Assembly (NCBI RefSeq): GCF_035920445.1
Contig: NZ_CP109162.1
Location: 8,184,001 to 8,248,000 of the forward strand
Length of the DNA: 64,000 nucleotides
From: Nocardia sp. NBC_01730
Lineage (GTDB): Bacteria; Actinomycetota; Actinomycetes; Mycobacteriales; Mycobacteriaceae
Direction of reading: 5' to 3'
Numbering within the stretch: the stretch's first letter is position 1; each line of letters begins with the position of its first letter. Below are positions 35,860-45,299 of the stretch, one piece after another. The position numbers were made by a program, and so were the translations under genes. A model generated the notes under the pieces. That model did not search any database, was not told where the DNA came from, and saw only the letters and a list, made by a program, of their open reading frames with translations.

Positions 35860-36981
35860 ATGACCACGCTCGCGGATCTCATCGCGGTGCTCGACGCGGC
35901 CTACCCGCCGCGGCTGGCCGAGTCCTGGGACTCGGTCGGCCTGGTCTGTGGCGATCCCGCGGAGGAGCTGACCCGCGTGCTGTTCGCGGTCGATGCCACC
36001 GCCGCCGTCGTCGACGAGGCGATCGATGGGCGCGCCCAAGCGCTGGTCGTGCATCACCCGCTGCTGCTGCGCGGTGTCGACACCGTCGCGGCCGACACGC
36101 CGAAAGGCGCGCTGTTGCACCGGCTCATCCGATCCGGCTGCGCCCTGTTCACCGCGCACACCAATGCCGACTCCGCCGATCCCGGAGTATCGGACGCGCT
36201 CGCCGCGGCCCTCGGTCTCACTGTGACCGGTCCGCTGGATGCGAAGCCCGAATCCGCTGTGGACAACTGGGTGGTCCAGGTGCCGCGCACGCACACAGAC
36301 GCGGTGCTGGCCGCGCTTTTCGCCGCAGGCGCCGGCGGCAGCGGGAACTATCGGGACTGCGCACTGCGGGTGCCCGCCAACAGTCAATTCCGTCCCGTGG
36401 CCGGGGCGAATCCGGCGCACGGCGTCCTCGGCGAACTCCAGCATGTCGAGGAGGACCGGGTCGAAGTGGTCGCCTCGCCCGCGGCCCGCTCGGCGGTGCT
36501 CGCCGCCCTGCGCGACGCCCATCCCTACGAGGACCCGGCCTACCACATCAGCGAACGCGCCCTGCTGCCCTCGTCGCGGGGGATCGGCCGGGTCGGCACC
36601 CTGCCGCAGCCAGAGTCGTTGCGGGCCTTTACCGATCGGGTGGCCGCCGCACTTCCACCCACCGCGTGGGGCGTGCGCGCCGCGGGCGATCCCGACCGCA
36701 CCGTCTACACCGTCGCGGTCTGCGGCGGCGCGGGTGATTCCTACCTGACCGCCGCGGCCCGTCTCGGCGTCGACGCCTACGTCACCGCCGACCTGCGGCA
36801 CCACCCGGTCGACGAGCACCTGCGCCGGGGTGGCCCCGCCCTCGTCGACGCCGCGCACTGGGCCACCGAATTCCCTTGGTGTGCACAGGCGGAATCGCTT
36901 GTCCGGACCGCGCTGCCCGACCTGGAGACCCGCGTGTCCACGCTGCGCACCGACCCGTGGACGGTGCGAGCATCCGGCTGA
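35860..36981 (+). CDS. Nif3-like dinuclear metal centre protein (YqfO/DUF34 type)
   Basis: 373 residues. Nif3 proteins bind two metals; their physiological role is unsettled though sometimes annotated as GTP cyclohydrolase I type 2. The N-terminal half carries [19 protein letters not shown] and [14 protein letters not shown], a later HTNAD, and the C-terminal half [10 protein letters not shown] and VDAAHWATE, all expected metal ligands. The middle ~120 residues form the PII-like insertion of the long form ([22 protein letters not shown]). ATG 35860 has AGGTGG just upstream; the extra 23 codons before it resemble a start-site repeat. Orthologue of Rv2230c. Confidence 0.9.
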   Translation: MTTLADLIAVLDAAYPPRLAESWDSVGLVCGDPAEELTRVLFAVDATAAVVDEAIDGRAQALVVHHPLLLRGVDTVAADTPKGALLHRLIRSGCALFTAHTNADSADPGVSDALAAALGLTVTGPLDAKPESAVDNWVVQVPRTHTDAVLAALFAAGAGGSGNYRDCALRVPANSQFRPVAGANPAHGVLGELQHVEEDRVEVVASPAARSAVLAALRDAHPYEDPAYHISERALLPSSRGIGRVGTLPQPESLRAFTDRVAAALPPTAWGVRAAGDPDRTVYTVAVCGGAGDSYLTAAARLGVDAYVTADLRHHPVDEHLRRGGPALVDAAHWATEFPWCAQAESLVRTALPDLETRVSTLRTDPWTVRASG

Positions 36982-37113
36982 CCGCCGGTGCGGGACCCGA
37001 ATGCCGTTGTCCTGACAACGGAGTCGTAACGATCGGGGCGTGACCGCGTTCGCGCGGGGATGCAGTGGTCGGTTCGGGTGAATTGCGCGGCTCGTGCGGG
37101 GTACAACTAGCGC

Positions 37114-37274
37114 ATGAGCGAGCGCAGCGAGCGAAGCATCAACACCCAGCGCGCATTGCGTATGACGGCGTCGAGTGTTGGCGAGGTGCGGTCATGAGTG
37201 AGCGTAGCGAGGGAATCATGTCGCGGCGCGCAGTGCGCATGCCGGAGCCGAGCGCCGGCGAGGCGCGGTCATGA
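37114..37274 (+). repeat. Two tandem copies of the start-site repeat element (copies 2 and 3)
   Basis: Two units, 37114-37197 and 37194-37274, lie head to tail. Each begins ATGAG(C/T)GAGCG(C/T)AGCGAG, ends GCGAGG(T/C)GCGGTCATGA, and forms a mini-frame of 26-27 residues whose TGA overlaps the next ATG (ATGA). The last ATG is the start of the membrane-protein gene at 37271. Another related copy is at 28884. These look like mobile or amplified translation-coupling sequences of this genus. Confidence 0.75.
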
Positions 37275-37915
37275 GCTTTTCGTTCGATTTCGGGGTCGTG
37301 CAGATCGGCCTGATCCTGTTGCTGCTCGTCGGCGTCGCGCTGATCATCTCCGGACTGATCACGGCGCGCCGGGTCGGGATGCGGGCACTGGTCGCCCGCG
37401 GCGCGAGCGGGCTCGTGCTGTTGCTGGTCGCGGCGGTGTTGCTGTGGATCGCGACGGTACTGCAGACGTATCTGGGCTTGACCGGGGAGGTCAAGGCGGC
37501 GCACGTGGTCGCCAAGGAAGTGGCGGGGCAGGAGCATCAGCTCGACGTCGACCTCACCCTCTACGGCGACGACGACCATCCCGAACAGCGCAAGACCTAT
37601 CGGGTCGAGGGCGACATGTGGGTGCTACAGGCGGGCATCGTCGAGCTGGAGCCCTGGGTGAACGCCCTCGGCTTCCACTCCGGCTACCAGATCAGCCGCA
37701 TGTACGGCCAGCGCCTGGACGGTGTGGCGACCACCCAGCATCAGATCTTCCTCAACGACGGCGACCGGGACTTCTTCACCGACATGCGGGCCGGCCGCTG
37801 GTGGACCCAGCCGTTCGTGCGCTCCGCCTATGGCAACGCAGTGATCGCGGTACCCGGCGAATACGACGTCTATATCTCCAGAGACGCCATCAAGACTCGC
37901 ACCGTCGGCGGCTAG
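37271..37915 (+). CDS. Membrane protein with two N-terminal helices, unknown function
   Basis: 214 residues, not recognised. Residues 9-30 (VVQIGLILLLLVGVALIISG) and 42-65 (ARGASGLVLLLVAAVLLWIA) are clear transmembrane helices; the rest is a soluble domain with YRVEGDMWVLQAGIVELEPW and VPGEYDVYISRDAIKTR, probably outside the membrane and beta-rich. The ATG overlaps the stop of the preceding repeat mini-frame. It lies between the Nif3 gene and the zinc-ribbon gene, in a spot where mycobacteria have no matching gene that I know of. Confidence 0.75.
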   Translation: MSFSFDFGVVQIGLILLLLVGVALIISGLITARRVGMRALVARGASGLVLLLVAAVLLWIATVLQTYLGLTGEVKAAHVVAKEVAGQEHQLDVDLTLYGDDDHPEQRKTYRVEGDMWVLQAGIVELEPWVNALGFHSGYQISRMYGQRLDGVATTQHQIFLNDGDRDFFTDMRAGRWWTQPFVRSAYGNAVIAVPGEYDVYISRDAIKTRTVGG

Positions 37916-37966
37916 CGCGGGGCAACGGGTCCGGCGAGGTACGGTTGAACACCAACCCCATCCACC

Positions 37967-38725
37967 ATGTCCAGGAGTTTGTCCGCGTTGAATGTCGAAC
38001 CCCCGATCCAGGCCGAGCTGCTGCAGCTCGCCGCCGTCGACGCCGAGCTGACGCGGATCGCGCACCGTCGCACCGTGCTACCCGAGCAGCAGGAGGTGGC
38101 TCGGCTGGAGGCCGAGCGCAACGCGCACAAGGACGCCGCGGTGGCCGTGGAGATCGTGTTGGACGACCTCGATCGCGACATCCGCAAGTTGGAGGGCGAG
38201 GTCGAGGCGGTGCGCAAACGCGAGGACCGCGACAAGGGGATGCTCACCGCGGGCTCGGTGAACGCCAAACAACTGACGGAGATCCAGCACGAGCTGGGTA
38301 GCCTGGAGCGCCGCCGCTCGGTGCTGGAGGACGAACTGCTCGAGGTCATGGAGCGCCGCGAGGCTTCGGCCGCCGACCATGAGCACGCGGGCGCCAGGCT
38401 GAGCAAGACCGATGAGGATCTGGCCGCTGCGCAGCGGCAGCGTGACGAGGCGCTCGCGGATCTGGATGTGGCGCAGGGCCGCTGCGACACCGACCGATCC
38501 GGTCTGGTCGCGCGGTTCCCGGCCGAATTGCTCGCGATCTACGACCGCCAGCGCGAGCAGCACGGTGCCGGCGCGGCCCTGTTGCAGGCCCGCCGCTGCG
38601 GTGCGTGCCGCATCGAACTCGACCGCGGCGAGATCGCGCGGATCGCCAAGACCGCGCGCGACGTGGTCGTGCGCTGCCCGGAGTGCGGCGCGATCTTGGT
38701 CCGGACCAAGGAATCGGGGCTGTGA
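37967..38725 (+). CDS. Coiled-coil C4 zinc-ribbon protein (Rv2229c type)
   Basis: 252 residues. Most of the protein is a long antiparallel coiled coil rich in Glu, Arg, Leu and Ala (residues ~15-190), ending in a zinc ribbon with two CxxC pairs: CGAC and CPEC. The CT398-like family is thought to bind nucleic acid or proteins; the exact job is unknown. ATG 37967 is given, but AGGAG at 37972-37976 points to a TTG near 37988 as the real start, which would match the usual beginning (NVEPPIQAELLQLAAVDAEL). Followed closely by the RNase H/phosphatase gene, as in mycobacteria. Confidence 0.9.
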   Translation: MSRSLSALNVEPPIQAELLQLAAVDAELTRIAHRRTVLPEQQEVARLEAERNAHKDAAVAVEIVLDDLDRDIRKLEGEVEAVRKREDRDKGMLTAGSVNAKQLTEIQHELGSLERRRSVLEDELLEVMERREASAADHEHAGARLSKTDEDLAAAQRQRDEALADLDVAQGRCDTDRSGLVARFPAELLAIYDRQREQHGAGAALLQARRCGACRIELDRGEIARIAKTARDVVVRCPECGAILVRTKESGL

Positions 38726-38765
38726 GCGGGCAGCTGTCCGGCTCGGACGCTCGCGCGAAGCGGGG

Positions 38766-39977
38766 ATGACGGTGACATATTCCGAGGTGATCGTCGAAGC
38801 CGACGGCGGCTCGCGCGGCAATCCGGGACCGGCCGGGTACGGCGCCGTGGTCTACGACGCGGAGCACGTCCGGGTGCTGGCCGAACGGCGGGAGTTCATC
38901 GGCGTCGCCACCAACAACGTCGCCGAGTACCGCGGCCTGATCGCCGGATTGGAGGCGGCGGCGGAACTCGGCGCCGAATCCGTCACGGTGCGGATGGATT
39001 CCAAGCTGGTCGTCGAGCAGATGTCCGGCCGCTGGAAGGTCAAGCACGCGTCCATGATTCCGCTCGCCGACCGCGCGCGCAGGCTGGTCGCCGGTTTCGC
39101 GCGGGTGAGCTTCACCTGGATTCCGCGCGAGCGGAACGCGCACGCCGACCGGTTGGCGAACGAGGCGATGGACGACGCCACCCTGGTGGACGAGGTCCGT
39201 TCGGCGGCTTCGCGTGAGCAGCGGGCACCGGCGACGGGACCCGCCGATCCGGCCGTCGCCACCGACGACGAGCGCGAGCTGCCGAGTTGGATCGACGAGG
39301 TCAGGGACGCGGACGCCGTGTCGGCGAAGGCCGCGCAGCCCGGCCCCGGCTGGACCGGAGCCACCGGCCGCCCCACTCGTCTGCTTCTGCTGCGCCACGG
39401 CCAGACCGAGCTGTCGCTGCAGCGGCGCTACTCCGGTCGCGGCAACCCTCCGCTCACCGCCCTCGGCCGCGAGCAGGCCGCCCGCGCCGCGAAAATGCTG
39501 GCCGCCAAAGGTGATATCGCGGCCGTGGTCAGCTCCCCGCTCGGCCGCGCCAGGGAGACCGCCGACGCCGCGGCCACCGCGCTGGGCGTGCCGGTCACGG
39601 TGTTCGACGGCCTGATCGAGACCGACTTCGGTTCCTGGGAGGGTTTGACCTTCCTGGAGGCCGCGCAGCACGACCCGGAACTGCACGCCCGCTGGATCGG
39701 CGATCCCGCGATCGCCGCGCCAGGCGGCGAGAGCTTCGATCAGGTCCGGGAGCGGGTGGACGCGGTCCGTCGCGATCTGGTCGGGTTGTATCCCGGCGCG
39801 AACGTGGTGGTGGTGAGCCACGTGACCCCGATCAAGACGCTGCTGCAACTGGCGCTCGGCGTCGGCCCGTCGCTGCTGTACCGGCTGCATCTGGATCTGG
39901 CGTCGCTGTCGATGGCGGAGTTCTATCCCGATGGTGGAGCATCGGTGCGTCTGGTGAACGACACGTCCTATCTCTGA
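38766..39977 (+). CDS. Bifunctional RNase HI / histidine acid phosphatase (Rv2228c type)
   Basis: 403 residues. Residues ~1-140 are RNase HI, removing RNA from RNA:DNA hybrids: EADGGSRGNPGPAGYGAVVY carries the first Asp, AEYRGLIAGLEAA the Glu, VRMDSKLVVEQM and NAHADRLANEAM the remaining acidic residues. Residues ~200-403 are a histidine phosphatase with LLLLRHGQTELS, SSPLGRARETA, and VVVSHVTPIKT; in mycobacteria this domain has CobC-like alpha-ribazole phosphatase activity, so it links to B12 synthesis. A short acidic linker joins them. ATG 38766 is chosen; the frame is open further upstream inside the zinc-ribbon gene. Orthologue of Rv2228c. Confidence 0.93.
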   Translation: MTVTYSEVIVEADGGSRGNPGPAGYGAVVYDAEHVRVLAERREFIGVATNNVAEYRGLIAGLEAAAELGAESVTVRMDSKLVVEQMSGRWKVKHASMIPLADRARRLVAGFARVSFTWIPRERNAHADRLANEAMDDATLVDEVRSAASREQRAPATGPADPAVATDDERELPSWIDEVRDADAVSAKAAQPGPGWTGATGRPTRLLLLRHGQTELSLQRRYSGRGNPPLTALGREQAARAAKMLAAKGDIAAVVSSPLGRARETADAAATALGVPVTVFDGLIETDFGSWEGLTFLEAAQHDPELHARWIGDPAIAAPGGESFDQVRERVDAVRRDLVGLYPGANVVVVSHVTPIKTLLQLALGVGPSLLYRLHLDLASLSMAEFYPDGGASVRLVNDTSYL

Positions 39978-40273
39978 TGCGATGCTGAACACCGTGTGGG
40001 AACCGCGAACTATGGCTTACTTCAACATATTTGCGTTTCACATTTGTGCGATGCGGTGAATCTCGCATCAACTCCGCCGTGCCCGCCTCAGAGCGGTAGG
40101 CTTCCGGACGGTCAGGCACAGGTGGCCCCCTGCTTGCTTGGTCGGGGAAGACCCAGTGTCCTTGATCAGTACTGCTCAGGGGGACGGTGGTTCATTGGCA
40201 GCAACGCCCGAACGCCCGCGTTGCGGCAGGAAGCACCTGTGCCGTCGAATAGTTTGATGAGAGTGCAGGTTCG

Positions 40274-42745
40274 ATGAGCAGTCCGATCAAGGTTGTCGTT
40301 CTCGGAGCGGGGATCGGAGGACTCACTACGGCGGCCGCGCTGCGCCACGCGGGTTTCGGCGTCGAACTCTACGAGGCCGCCCCCGAGCTGCGCGCCCACG
40401 GTTTCGGTCTTTCGATGCAGGCCAACGGAATCAACGCGCTGCGCAGCCTCGGACTCGGCATCGAGGAGGAACTGCTCCAACGCGGCGGACGGGTGGAGAC
40501 CTTCCGCTTCTGCCATCCCGACGGCAGCCCGATCCGGGTGCTCCCGGTGCACCGGCTCGACGCCCAGCTCGGCGCGCCCGCAGTGGCGCTGCACCGCGCC
40601 GACCTGCACGATGTGTTGCTGCGCGCGATCGGCGACACGCCGACTTTTATCGACGCGCAAGCTATCCGGTTCGTCGACCGCGGCGAGCGCGTGCGCGTCG
40701 AGTTCGCCGACGGCCGTATCGCCGAGGGCGACTTGCTCGTCGGCGCCGACGGCATCCACTCCACGGTGCGCGCCCAGCTGCACGGCCGCTCCGAGCCGAG
40801 GTCGGGCAACTTCGTGTGCTGGCGGGCTTGCATTCCCTTCGAGCACCCCAATGTGGTGCGCGGCCTCTCGGCGCACTTCTGGGGCACCGGAATGCGTTTC
40901 GGCATCCATGACATCGGCCACGGCCGGGTGTACTGGTGGGGCACCCAGACCATGTCCGCCGACGAGGCCGCGAATTGGCGAGGTGGCAAGGGAGATCTGC
41001 TTCGCCTCTACGCCGACTGGGCACCGGAGGTGCGTGCCTGCATCGAGCAGACCGACGAATCCGCGATTCTCGCCGTGCCGGCCGAGGACCGTCCGCCGCT
41101 GGCACAGTGGGGCCGCGGCCGGGCGACCCTGCTCGGCGACGCCGCGCACCCGATGTTGCCCGGCCTCGGCCAGGGCGCCAACGCCGCCATCGAGGACGCG
41201 GTGGTGCTGGCCGGCGTGCTGCGGAGTTCGCTGGATCCTGTTGCGGGCCTGCGTCGTTACGAACGTCTGCGGGCCGAGCGGACCGGCATGCTCGTCAACG
41301 GATCCGCCTCGCTCGCCAAGATCGAGCAGACCACCAACCCGCGCCTGGTGCAGGTGCGCGACGCCTACTTCCGGCACGCCCCCACCGATTTCTTCCTGCG
41401 CGAGCTCGCCAAACCGATGTCGTTCCCGCCGCTGAACGGTCCGACCGCCCGGCTGCCACGCCCGCTGTCGCCGGTCGAGCGCTGGCACTGGATCGCCGAT
41501 CAGCTGGCGCCGCTGCACATCCTGTCGCGTGTGCGGATCCGCGGGCACGTCGACGCCGAGCAGATCCGGGCGGGACTGGACGACGTCCAGCGCCGACATC
41601 CGCTGCTGCGGGTCGCGGTGGCCGCCGAACCCGACGGCACCGCACCGCGTTTTGTGCCTATCCAGGTGCCCATTCCACTGCGCGTGATCGAATCCGAGGA
41701 CACCACGACATGGTTGACCGAGGTCGACGAGGTCGAGCTGCGTGAGCCGTTCGACTGGCGCGCCGGGCCGCTGGGCAGGGCCGTGCTGATCAAAGACGCG
41801 GACGGCACCAACGAGCTGATCGTCACCCTGCACTGCGCCGTCGCCGACGGCGAGAGCGCGCTGACCGTGGCCAAGCAGGTGCTCCAGGCGGCCGCGGGGG
41901 AAGCGAGCGAGGTCCCGCCCGCCCCGGTGCGGCCGGGTCCGGAAGACCTCTTCCCGCCGCGCTTCCAGGGAACCGGCGGCGCCCTGCGCACCGCGGGTTC
42001 CTTCTTGCGCGACCAGAGGTCGCAGCTGCGCAGGCCGCGCAGGCTGGAGCCCACTTCGCTGGCGCCGCCCGCGCAACGGCGCAGCCGGGTGGTGCATCGC
42101 AGCCTCGACGTCGACCGGCTGGACGGGCTTGCCGCAGGCTGTGCGCGCCACGTCGTTGGCCTGCAGGCCGCGCTCTCGGCGGCGCTGCTGATGGCGGCGG
42201 CCAGGGAGGCAGGCACCGACAAGGAGACCTGGTACACCGTCGGCAGCTCGGTCAACTTCCGCGGCCACCTCGACGGCGCCGCCGCCGACACCGAGGTGGG
42301 CACCTATCAGGGGATGATCGCGACCCCGGCGAAATACGCGCCGTGGGCCTCGCTCTGGGAGATCGCCGCGGAGATCGAGCGCGAGTACGGCGCGCGGATC
42401 GGCCGCCGCGATCATCTGTCCGCGCTGAACCTGCTGAAGGTGGCCGCGCCGAAGTCGGTGGCCGCCAGTGCGTCCACGGTCGAGCTCATGGACACCCGCG
42501 GCCCCGGGCATCTCGGTATGACCTACCTCGGCGATTACCCCTTCCCCGACAAGATCGGTTCCTGGTGGCTGGAAGGAGCCCAGTTCGTCTCGGGCATGTC
42601 GGTGAGCGGATTCATCATGGCCACCGCCAACGCGACCCACAATGAGTTGTCCTTCAATATCGGCTATGTCGAGCCTGCGGTGTCCCGCGACCGCGCCGAA
42701 CGTCTCGCCGACGAGAGTGTGCGCGCCCTGCTGTCGGCAGGCTGA
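40274..42745 (+). CDS. FAD monooxygenase fused to condensation-like acyltransferase domain
   Basis: 823 residues in two domains. About 1-385 is a group A FAD monooxygenase: dinucleotide motif VVLGAGIGGLTTAAALRHAG, and the FAD-binding LLGDAAHPMLPGLGQGANAA (about 284). About 390-823 resembles condensation/PapA-type acyltransferases: PLSPVERWHWI at its start, then LHCAVADGES at the place of the active motif HHxxxDG. Read strictly, the second, catalytic His is Cys521, which would impair acyl transfer. NRPS, terpenoid or lipid tailoring are possible pathways; no biosynthetic cluster surrounds it. ATG 40274. The 296 bases before it are AT-richer and probably hold its promoter. Confidence 0.82.
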   Translation: MSSPIKVVVLGAGIGGLTTAAALRHAGFGVELYEAAPELRAHGFGLSMQANGINALRSLGLGIEEELLQRGGRVETFRFCHPDGSPIRVLPVHRLDAQLGAPAVALHRADLHDVLLRAIGDTPTFIDAQAIRFVDRGERVRVEFADGRIAEGDLLVGADGIHSTVRAQLHGRSEPRSGNFVCWRACIPFEHPNVVRGLSAHFWGTGMRFGIHDIGHGRVYWWGTQTMSADEAANWRGGKGDLLRLYADWAPEVRACIEQTDESAILAVPAEDRPPLAQWGRGRATLLGDAAHPMLPGLGQGANAAIEDAVVLAGVLRSSLDPVAGLRRYERLRAERTGMLVNGSASLAKIEQTTNPRLVQVRDAYFRHAPTDFFLRELAKPMSFPPLNGPTARLPRPLSPVERWHWIADQLAPLHILSRVRIRGHVDAEQIRAGLDDVQRRHPLLRVAVAAEPDGTAPRFVPIQVPIPLRVIESEDTTTWLTEVDEVELREPFDWRAGPLGRAVLIKDADGTNELIVTLHCAVADGESALTVAKQVLQAAAGEASEVPPAPVRPGPEDLFPPRFQGTGGALRTAGSFLRDQRSQLRRPRRLEPTSLAPPAQRRSRVVHRSLDVDRLDGLAAGCARHVVGLQAALSAALLMAAAREAGTDKETWYTVGSSVNFRGHLDGAAADTEVGTYQGMIATPAKYAPWASLWEIAAEIEREYGARIGRRDHLSALNLLKVAAPKSVAASASTVELMDTRGPGHLGMTYLGDYPFPDKIGSWWLEGAQFVSGMSVSGFIMATANATHNELSFNIGYVEPAVSRDRAERLADESVRALLSAG

Positions 42746-42857
42746 CCGCGTAAACATCGATATCGTCGATCTGGGTGCGGTGCTCGAGGCGGAACTGGTC
42801 GGGCGCCTGACCCGCCTGAGGTTGCCGCCCGCGCAGCCGTGCGGTTTCGCGGGACTG

Positions 42858-43682
42858 TCACGAATTCGCTGCTGCCGCGAGGTTGCGCAGCGCGGTCGCG
42901 GTGAATTGGTCCAGAGGGTAGAACAATTCGATGGCCAGTTCGGACAGCGTGACGTCGGCCGGTGCGCCGAACGTGGCCATCGTGCTGAACATCGACAGCT
43001 CGCCCGCGGGAGTGCGGATCCGGATCGGCACCTCGAACGGACTCGTTCGGGTGCCCGTCTGCTCCGAATCGTCGGCGATCCGCGGCGGATCCGGATAGCG
43101 GGACACCTCGTCGTACAGCGCCGCCAGCTCGGGATCGCCGCTCGCGGTGACCTGCCTGGCCAGCCGCTCCACGAACAGCTCGCGCACCTGGGCGAGGTTG
43201 GCCAGCCGGGCGGAGAGCCCCTCCGGATGCAGCACCAGCCGGTACACGTTCGGCCGTGGTGCCAGCACGTGGTCGGGAACGCCGTGCATCAGCACGCCCA
43301 TCGCCGCGTTCCCGGTCACCACGTTCCACACCCGATCGACCACCACCGCCGGGTACGGCTCATGTGCGGCCAGCATGGTGTCCAGCGCGGCGCGGACCGA
43401 CGTGAGATGTGCGTCGTCCAGGCTGCTCTCCCGATACGCCGGCGCGTAGCCCGCGGCCATCAGCAGCGTATTGCGCTCGCGCAGCGGCACCTCCAGCGTC
43501 TCGCACAGTCGTAACACCATCGCTCGGCTCGGCTTGGCGCGCCCGGTCTCCACATACGACAGGTGCCGCGCCGAGGTGTCGGCCGCCAGCGCCAGATCGA
43601 GCTGGCTCAGCCTGCGTCGCTGCCGCCACTCGCGCAGCAGACTGCCCGCTCTGGACTCCGTTCGCACCGGTGTATGTGCCAC
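42858..43682 (-). CDS. XRE-family regulator with MmyB-type ligand domain
   Basis: 274 residues. The N-terminal helix-turn-helix reads RRRLSQLDLALAADTSARHL SYVETGRAKP split across residues ~20-50. The C-terminal ~170 residues match the MmyB-like PAS-type domain (PAVVVDRVWNVVTGNAAM; LAIELFYPLDQFTATALRNL) that binds fatty acids in characterised members. So a lipid-responsive repressor is likely. It faces the FAD-monooxygenase fusion convergently and diverges from the small gene at 43812. Confidence 0.9.
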   Translation of the reverse strand: MAHTPVRTESRAGSLLREWRQRRRLSQLDLALAADTSARHLSYVETGRAKPSRAMVLRLCETLEVPLRERNTLLMAAGYAPAYRESSLDDAHLTSVRAALDTMLAAHEPYPAVVVDRVWNVVTGNAAMGVLMHGVPDHVLAPRPNVYRLVLHPEGLSARLANLAQVRELFVERLARQVTASGDPELAALYDEVSRYPDPPRIADDSEQTGTRTSPFEVPIRIRTPAGELSMFSTMATFGAPADVTLSELAIELFYPLDQFTATALRNLAAAANS

Positions 43683-43811
43683 CTGACCAGCTAATCACCC
43701 GCCGTGCCGCGCAGCCATGACCTCAGAGGTTATTGAGACGCTCACCTCGAGTCAGCAGGGTTGGTCCAGGGAGCCGAGTGGGCCCCGACAGGATCGACCA
43801 CAGGAGTGGAC

Positions 43812-43925
43812 ATGAGCATCTCGACCCGGGCCACCCGACAGATCGCCGCCTGGGCGGCCGGTGCGGCGCTCGCCGCACGGATGCCCGTCTCAAACCCTTT
43901 GCGCACGACAGTGCCGGGAGTGTAG
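43812..43925 (+). CDS. Possible 37-residue small protein
   Basis: A short frame starting ATG 43812 with AGGAG five bases upstream, an excellent ribosome site. The product begins MSISTRATRQIAAWAAGAA, continues with an Ala-rich amphipathic stretch and ends VPGV. The stop lies 10 bases before the GNAT gene, so it may act as a leader peptide or simply be a small gene of that unit. No family recognised; without conservation data it remains tentative. Confidence 0.4.
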   Translation: MSISTRATRQIAAWAAGAALAARMPVSNPLRTTVPGV

Positions 43926-43935
43926 AGAATTCCGG

Positions 43936-44424
43936 GTGGATGCCTCGACATTCGAGATCAGGCTGCTCATCCCCGACGAGTGGGCGGTGTTCCGGCGGGT
44001 CCGGCTCAGGGCGCTGGCCGACGCGCCGCAATTCTTCGGTTCGACCCTGGCCGATGCACAGGCCCGCACCGAGCGTGACTGGCGGCGCGCGCTGTCGGAC
44101 CGGGCGCAGTTTCTGGCCGGTTCCGCAGGGGTCGAGCTGGGCACCGTCGCGGGCATGCCAGACCTGAATCGCGGTGGTGTGCACTTGATTTCGATGTGGG
44201 TGGCGCCCGAGGCACGCGGCACCGGGGTGTCGGATCTGCTTGTGCGCGCGGTGATCGAATGGGCCGCGCGCGGCGGTCATCGCGTGGTCCGTTTGGAGGT
44301 CGTCGAAGGGAACACGTTCGCCGAGCAGTTGTATCGACGCAATGGCTTCGCGCTGACCGGGGTCAGCGGACCCTTCGCACCAGGCGATCCACGACGGGAA
44401 CATGTGCTGGAATTGCGCTTCTGA
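43936..44424 (+). CDS. GNAT-family N-acetyltransferase
   Basis: 162 residues from GTG 43936. Acetyl-CoA site: VAPEARGTGVSDLLVRAVIE (R/Q-x-x-G-x-G/A type), followed by LEVVEGNTFAEQLYRRNGFA, the typical C-terminal half. Substrate unknown. It follows the possible 37-residue gene by 10 bases. The frame is open upstream of 43936, but that part lacks GNAT character. Confidence 0.87.
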   Translation: MDASTFEIRLLIPDEWAVFRRVRLRALADAPQFFGSTLADAQARTERDWRRALSDRAQFLAGSAGVELGTVAGMPDLNRGGVHLISMWVAPEARGTGVSDLLVRAVIEWAARGGHRVVRLEVVEGNTFAEQLYRRNGFALTGVSGPFAPGDPRREHVLELRF

Positions 44425-44581
44425 GCTTCGGTTTGTCCGCGCGGTCGCCGGGTAACCGGGCCTCGACAGGGGCGTGACGAGCGGTTCTCTCGTCCAACAC
44501 CCTCGGTCCGTCGGTGCCGCGCTCGATCGACACCATCAGGACATCCGCCCGGCACTGCGCCGCCGAGGACAGGAGACAGTG

Positions 44582-45034
44582 ATGAACGAACATAAATCCC
44601 CCGGTCCGGAAACCGACGGCTTCCAGGAGATCGCAGGCGCCGCGCGCGGCGAGGCGGCCGAGACCGAGCACCTGGCCGAGGACGCGGCCGTCGAGGCGCG
44701 GCACGCGGCCGAACGCAAAGCCGCCGACGTGCGCCGCCGGGCCGCGGAGGCGACACGGGAGGCGGAGGAGAAAGTGGCCGCCGCGCGACAGGCGGGTCGG
44801 AGCCAGGAGGCCACCCAAAAGGCGGCCGAGTCCATTCGTCGGGCGGCCGAGCGCGCCGAACTGACGGAGGCGAACACCGCCGCCGCCGGCGAGCGTGGGG
44901 CGGCCGGAGTCCCCGAACCCGTCGCCCGGCAGGGCCGCACGCTGCTGGAATTGTTCCGCAACCAACCCATGCTCGCCGCCGCACCCGCCGCGGTCATCGC
45001 ATTCGTTGTCTGGCGAGCCCTCCGCGGACGGTAG
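44582..45034 (+). CDS. Alanine-rich coiled-coil protein with C-terminal membrane anchor
   Basis: 150 residues, not recognised as a named family. Residues 20-105 are a continuous charged Ala/Glu/Arg coiled-coil stretch (for example EAAETEHLAEDAAVEARHAA); the C-terminus has a short helix MLAAAPAAVIAFVVWRALRG that could anchor it in the membrane. ATG 44582 has GGAG upstream. It resembles the small helical stress-type proteins common in actinobacteria, but no specific function can be given. The 265 bases after it show no gene. Confidence 0.72.
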   Translation: MNEHKSPGPETDGFQEIAGAARGEAAETEHLAEDAAVEARHAAERKAADVRRRAAEATREAEEKVAAARQAGRSQEATQKAAESIRRAAERAELTEANTAAAGERGAAGVPEPVARQGRTLLELFRNQPMLAAAPAAVIAFVVWRALRGR

Positions 45035-45299
45035 TCGACCAGGCAGCTTCTGCACAACGTGGGCCGCCGGTAGCTCGAGCACGAAGCTATGGGTCAGCGT
45101 CGGTTCTGGCCCAGTTGTTTGTGATGCGTCGCGCTCACCGACTCAGGGGGCGACGCATTACGCGTCCGCGCACCCGAGGTGGTCACCGCAAGTCGGTCGC
45201 TGTCGTCGCCGCGGGTGTCGAGAATCGTCCGATTCCGAACGCTCGGCGGCCAGGCGGAAGTCTCAGTGTCGCAACGGGTATGGTGCAGTCACCAACGGG

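Noticed and set aside
40166..42757. 863-codon minus-strand open frame
   Set aside because: Antisense to the FAD monooxygenase fusion, which has clear motifs; the minus frame has none.
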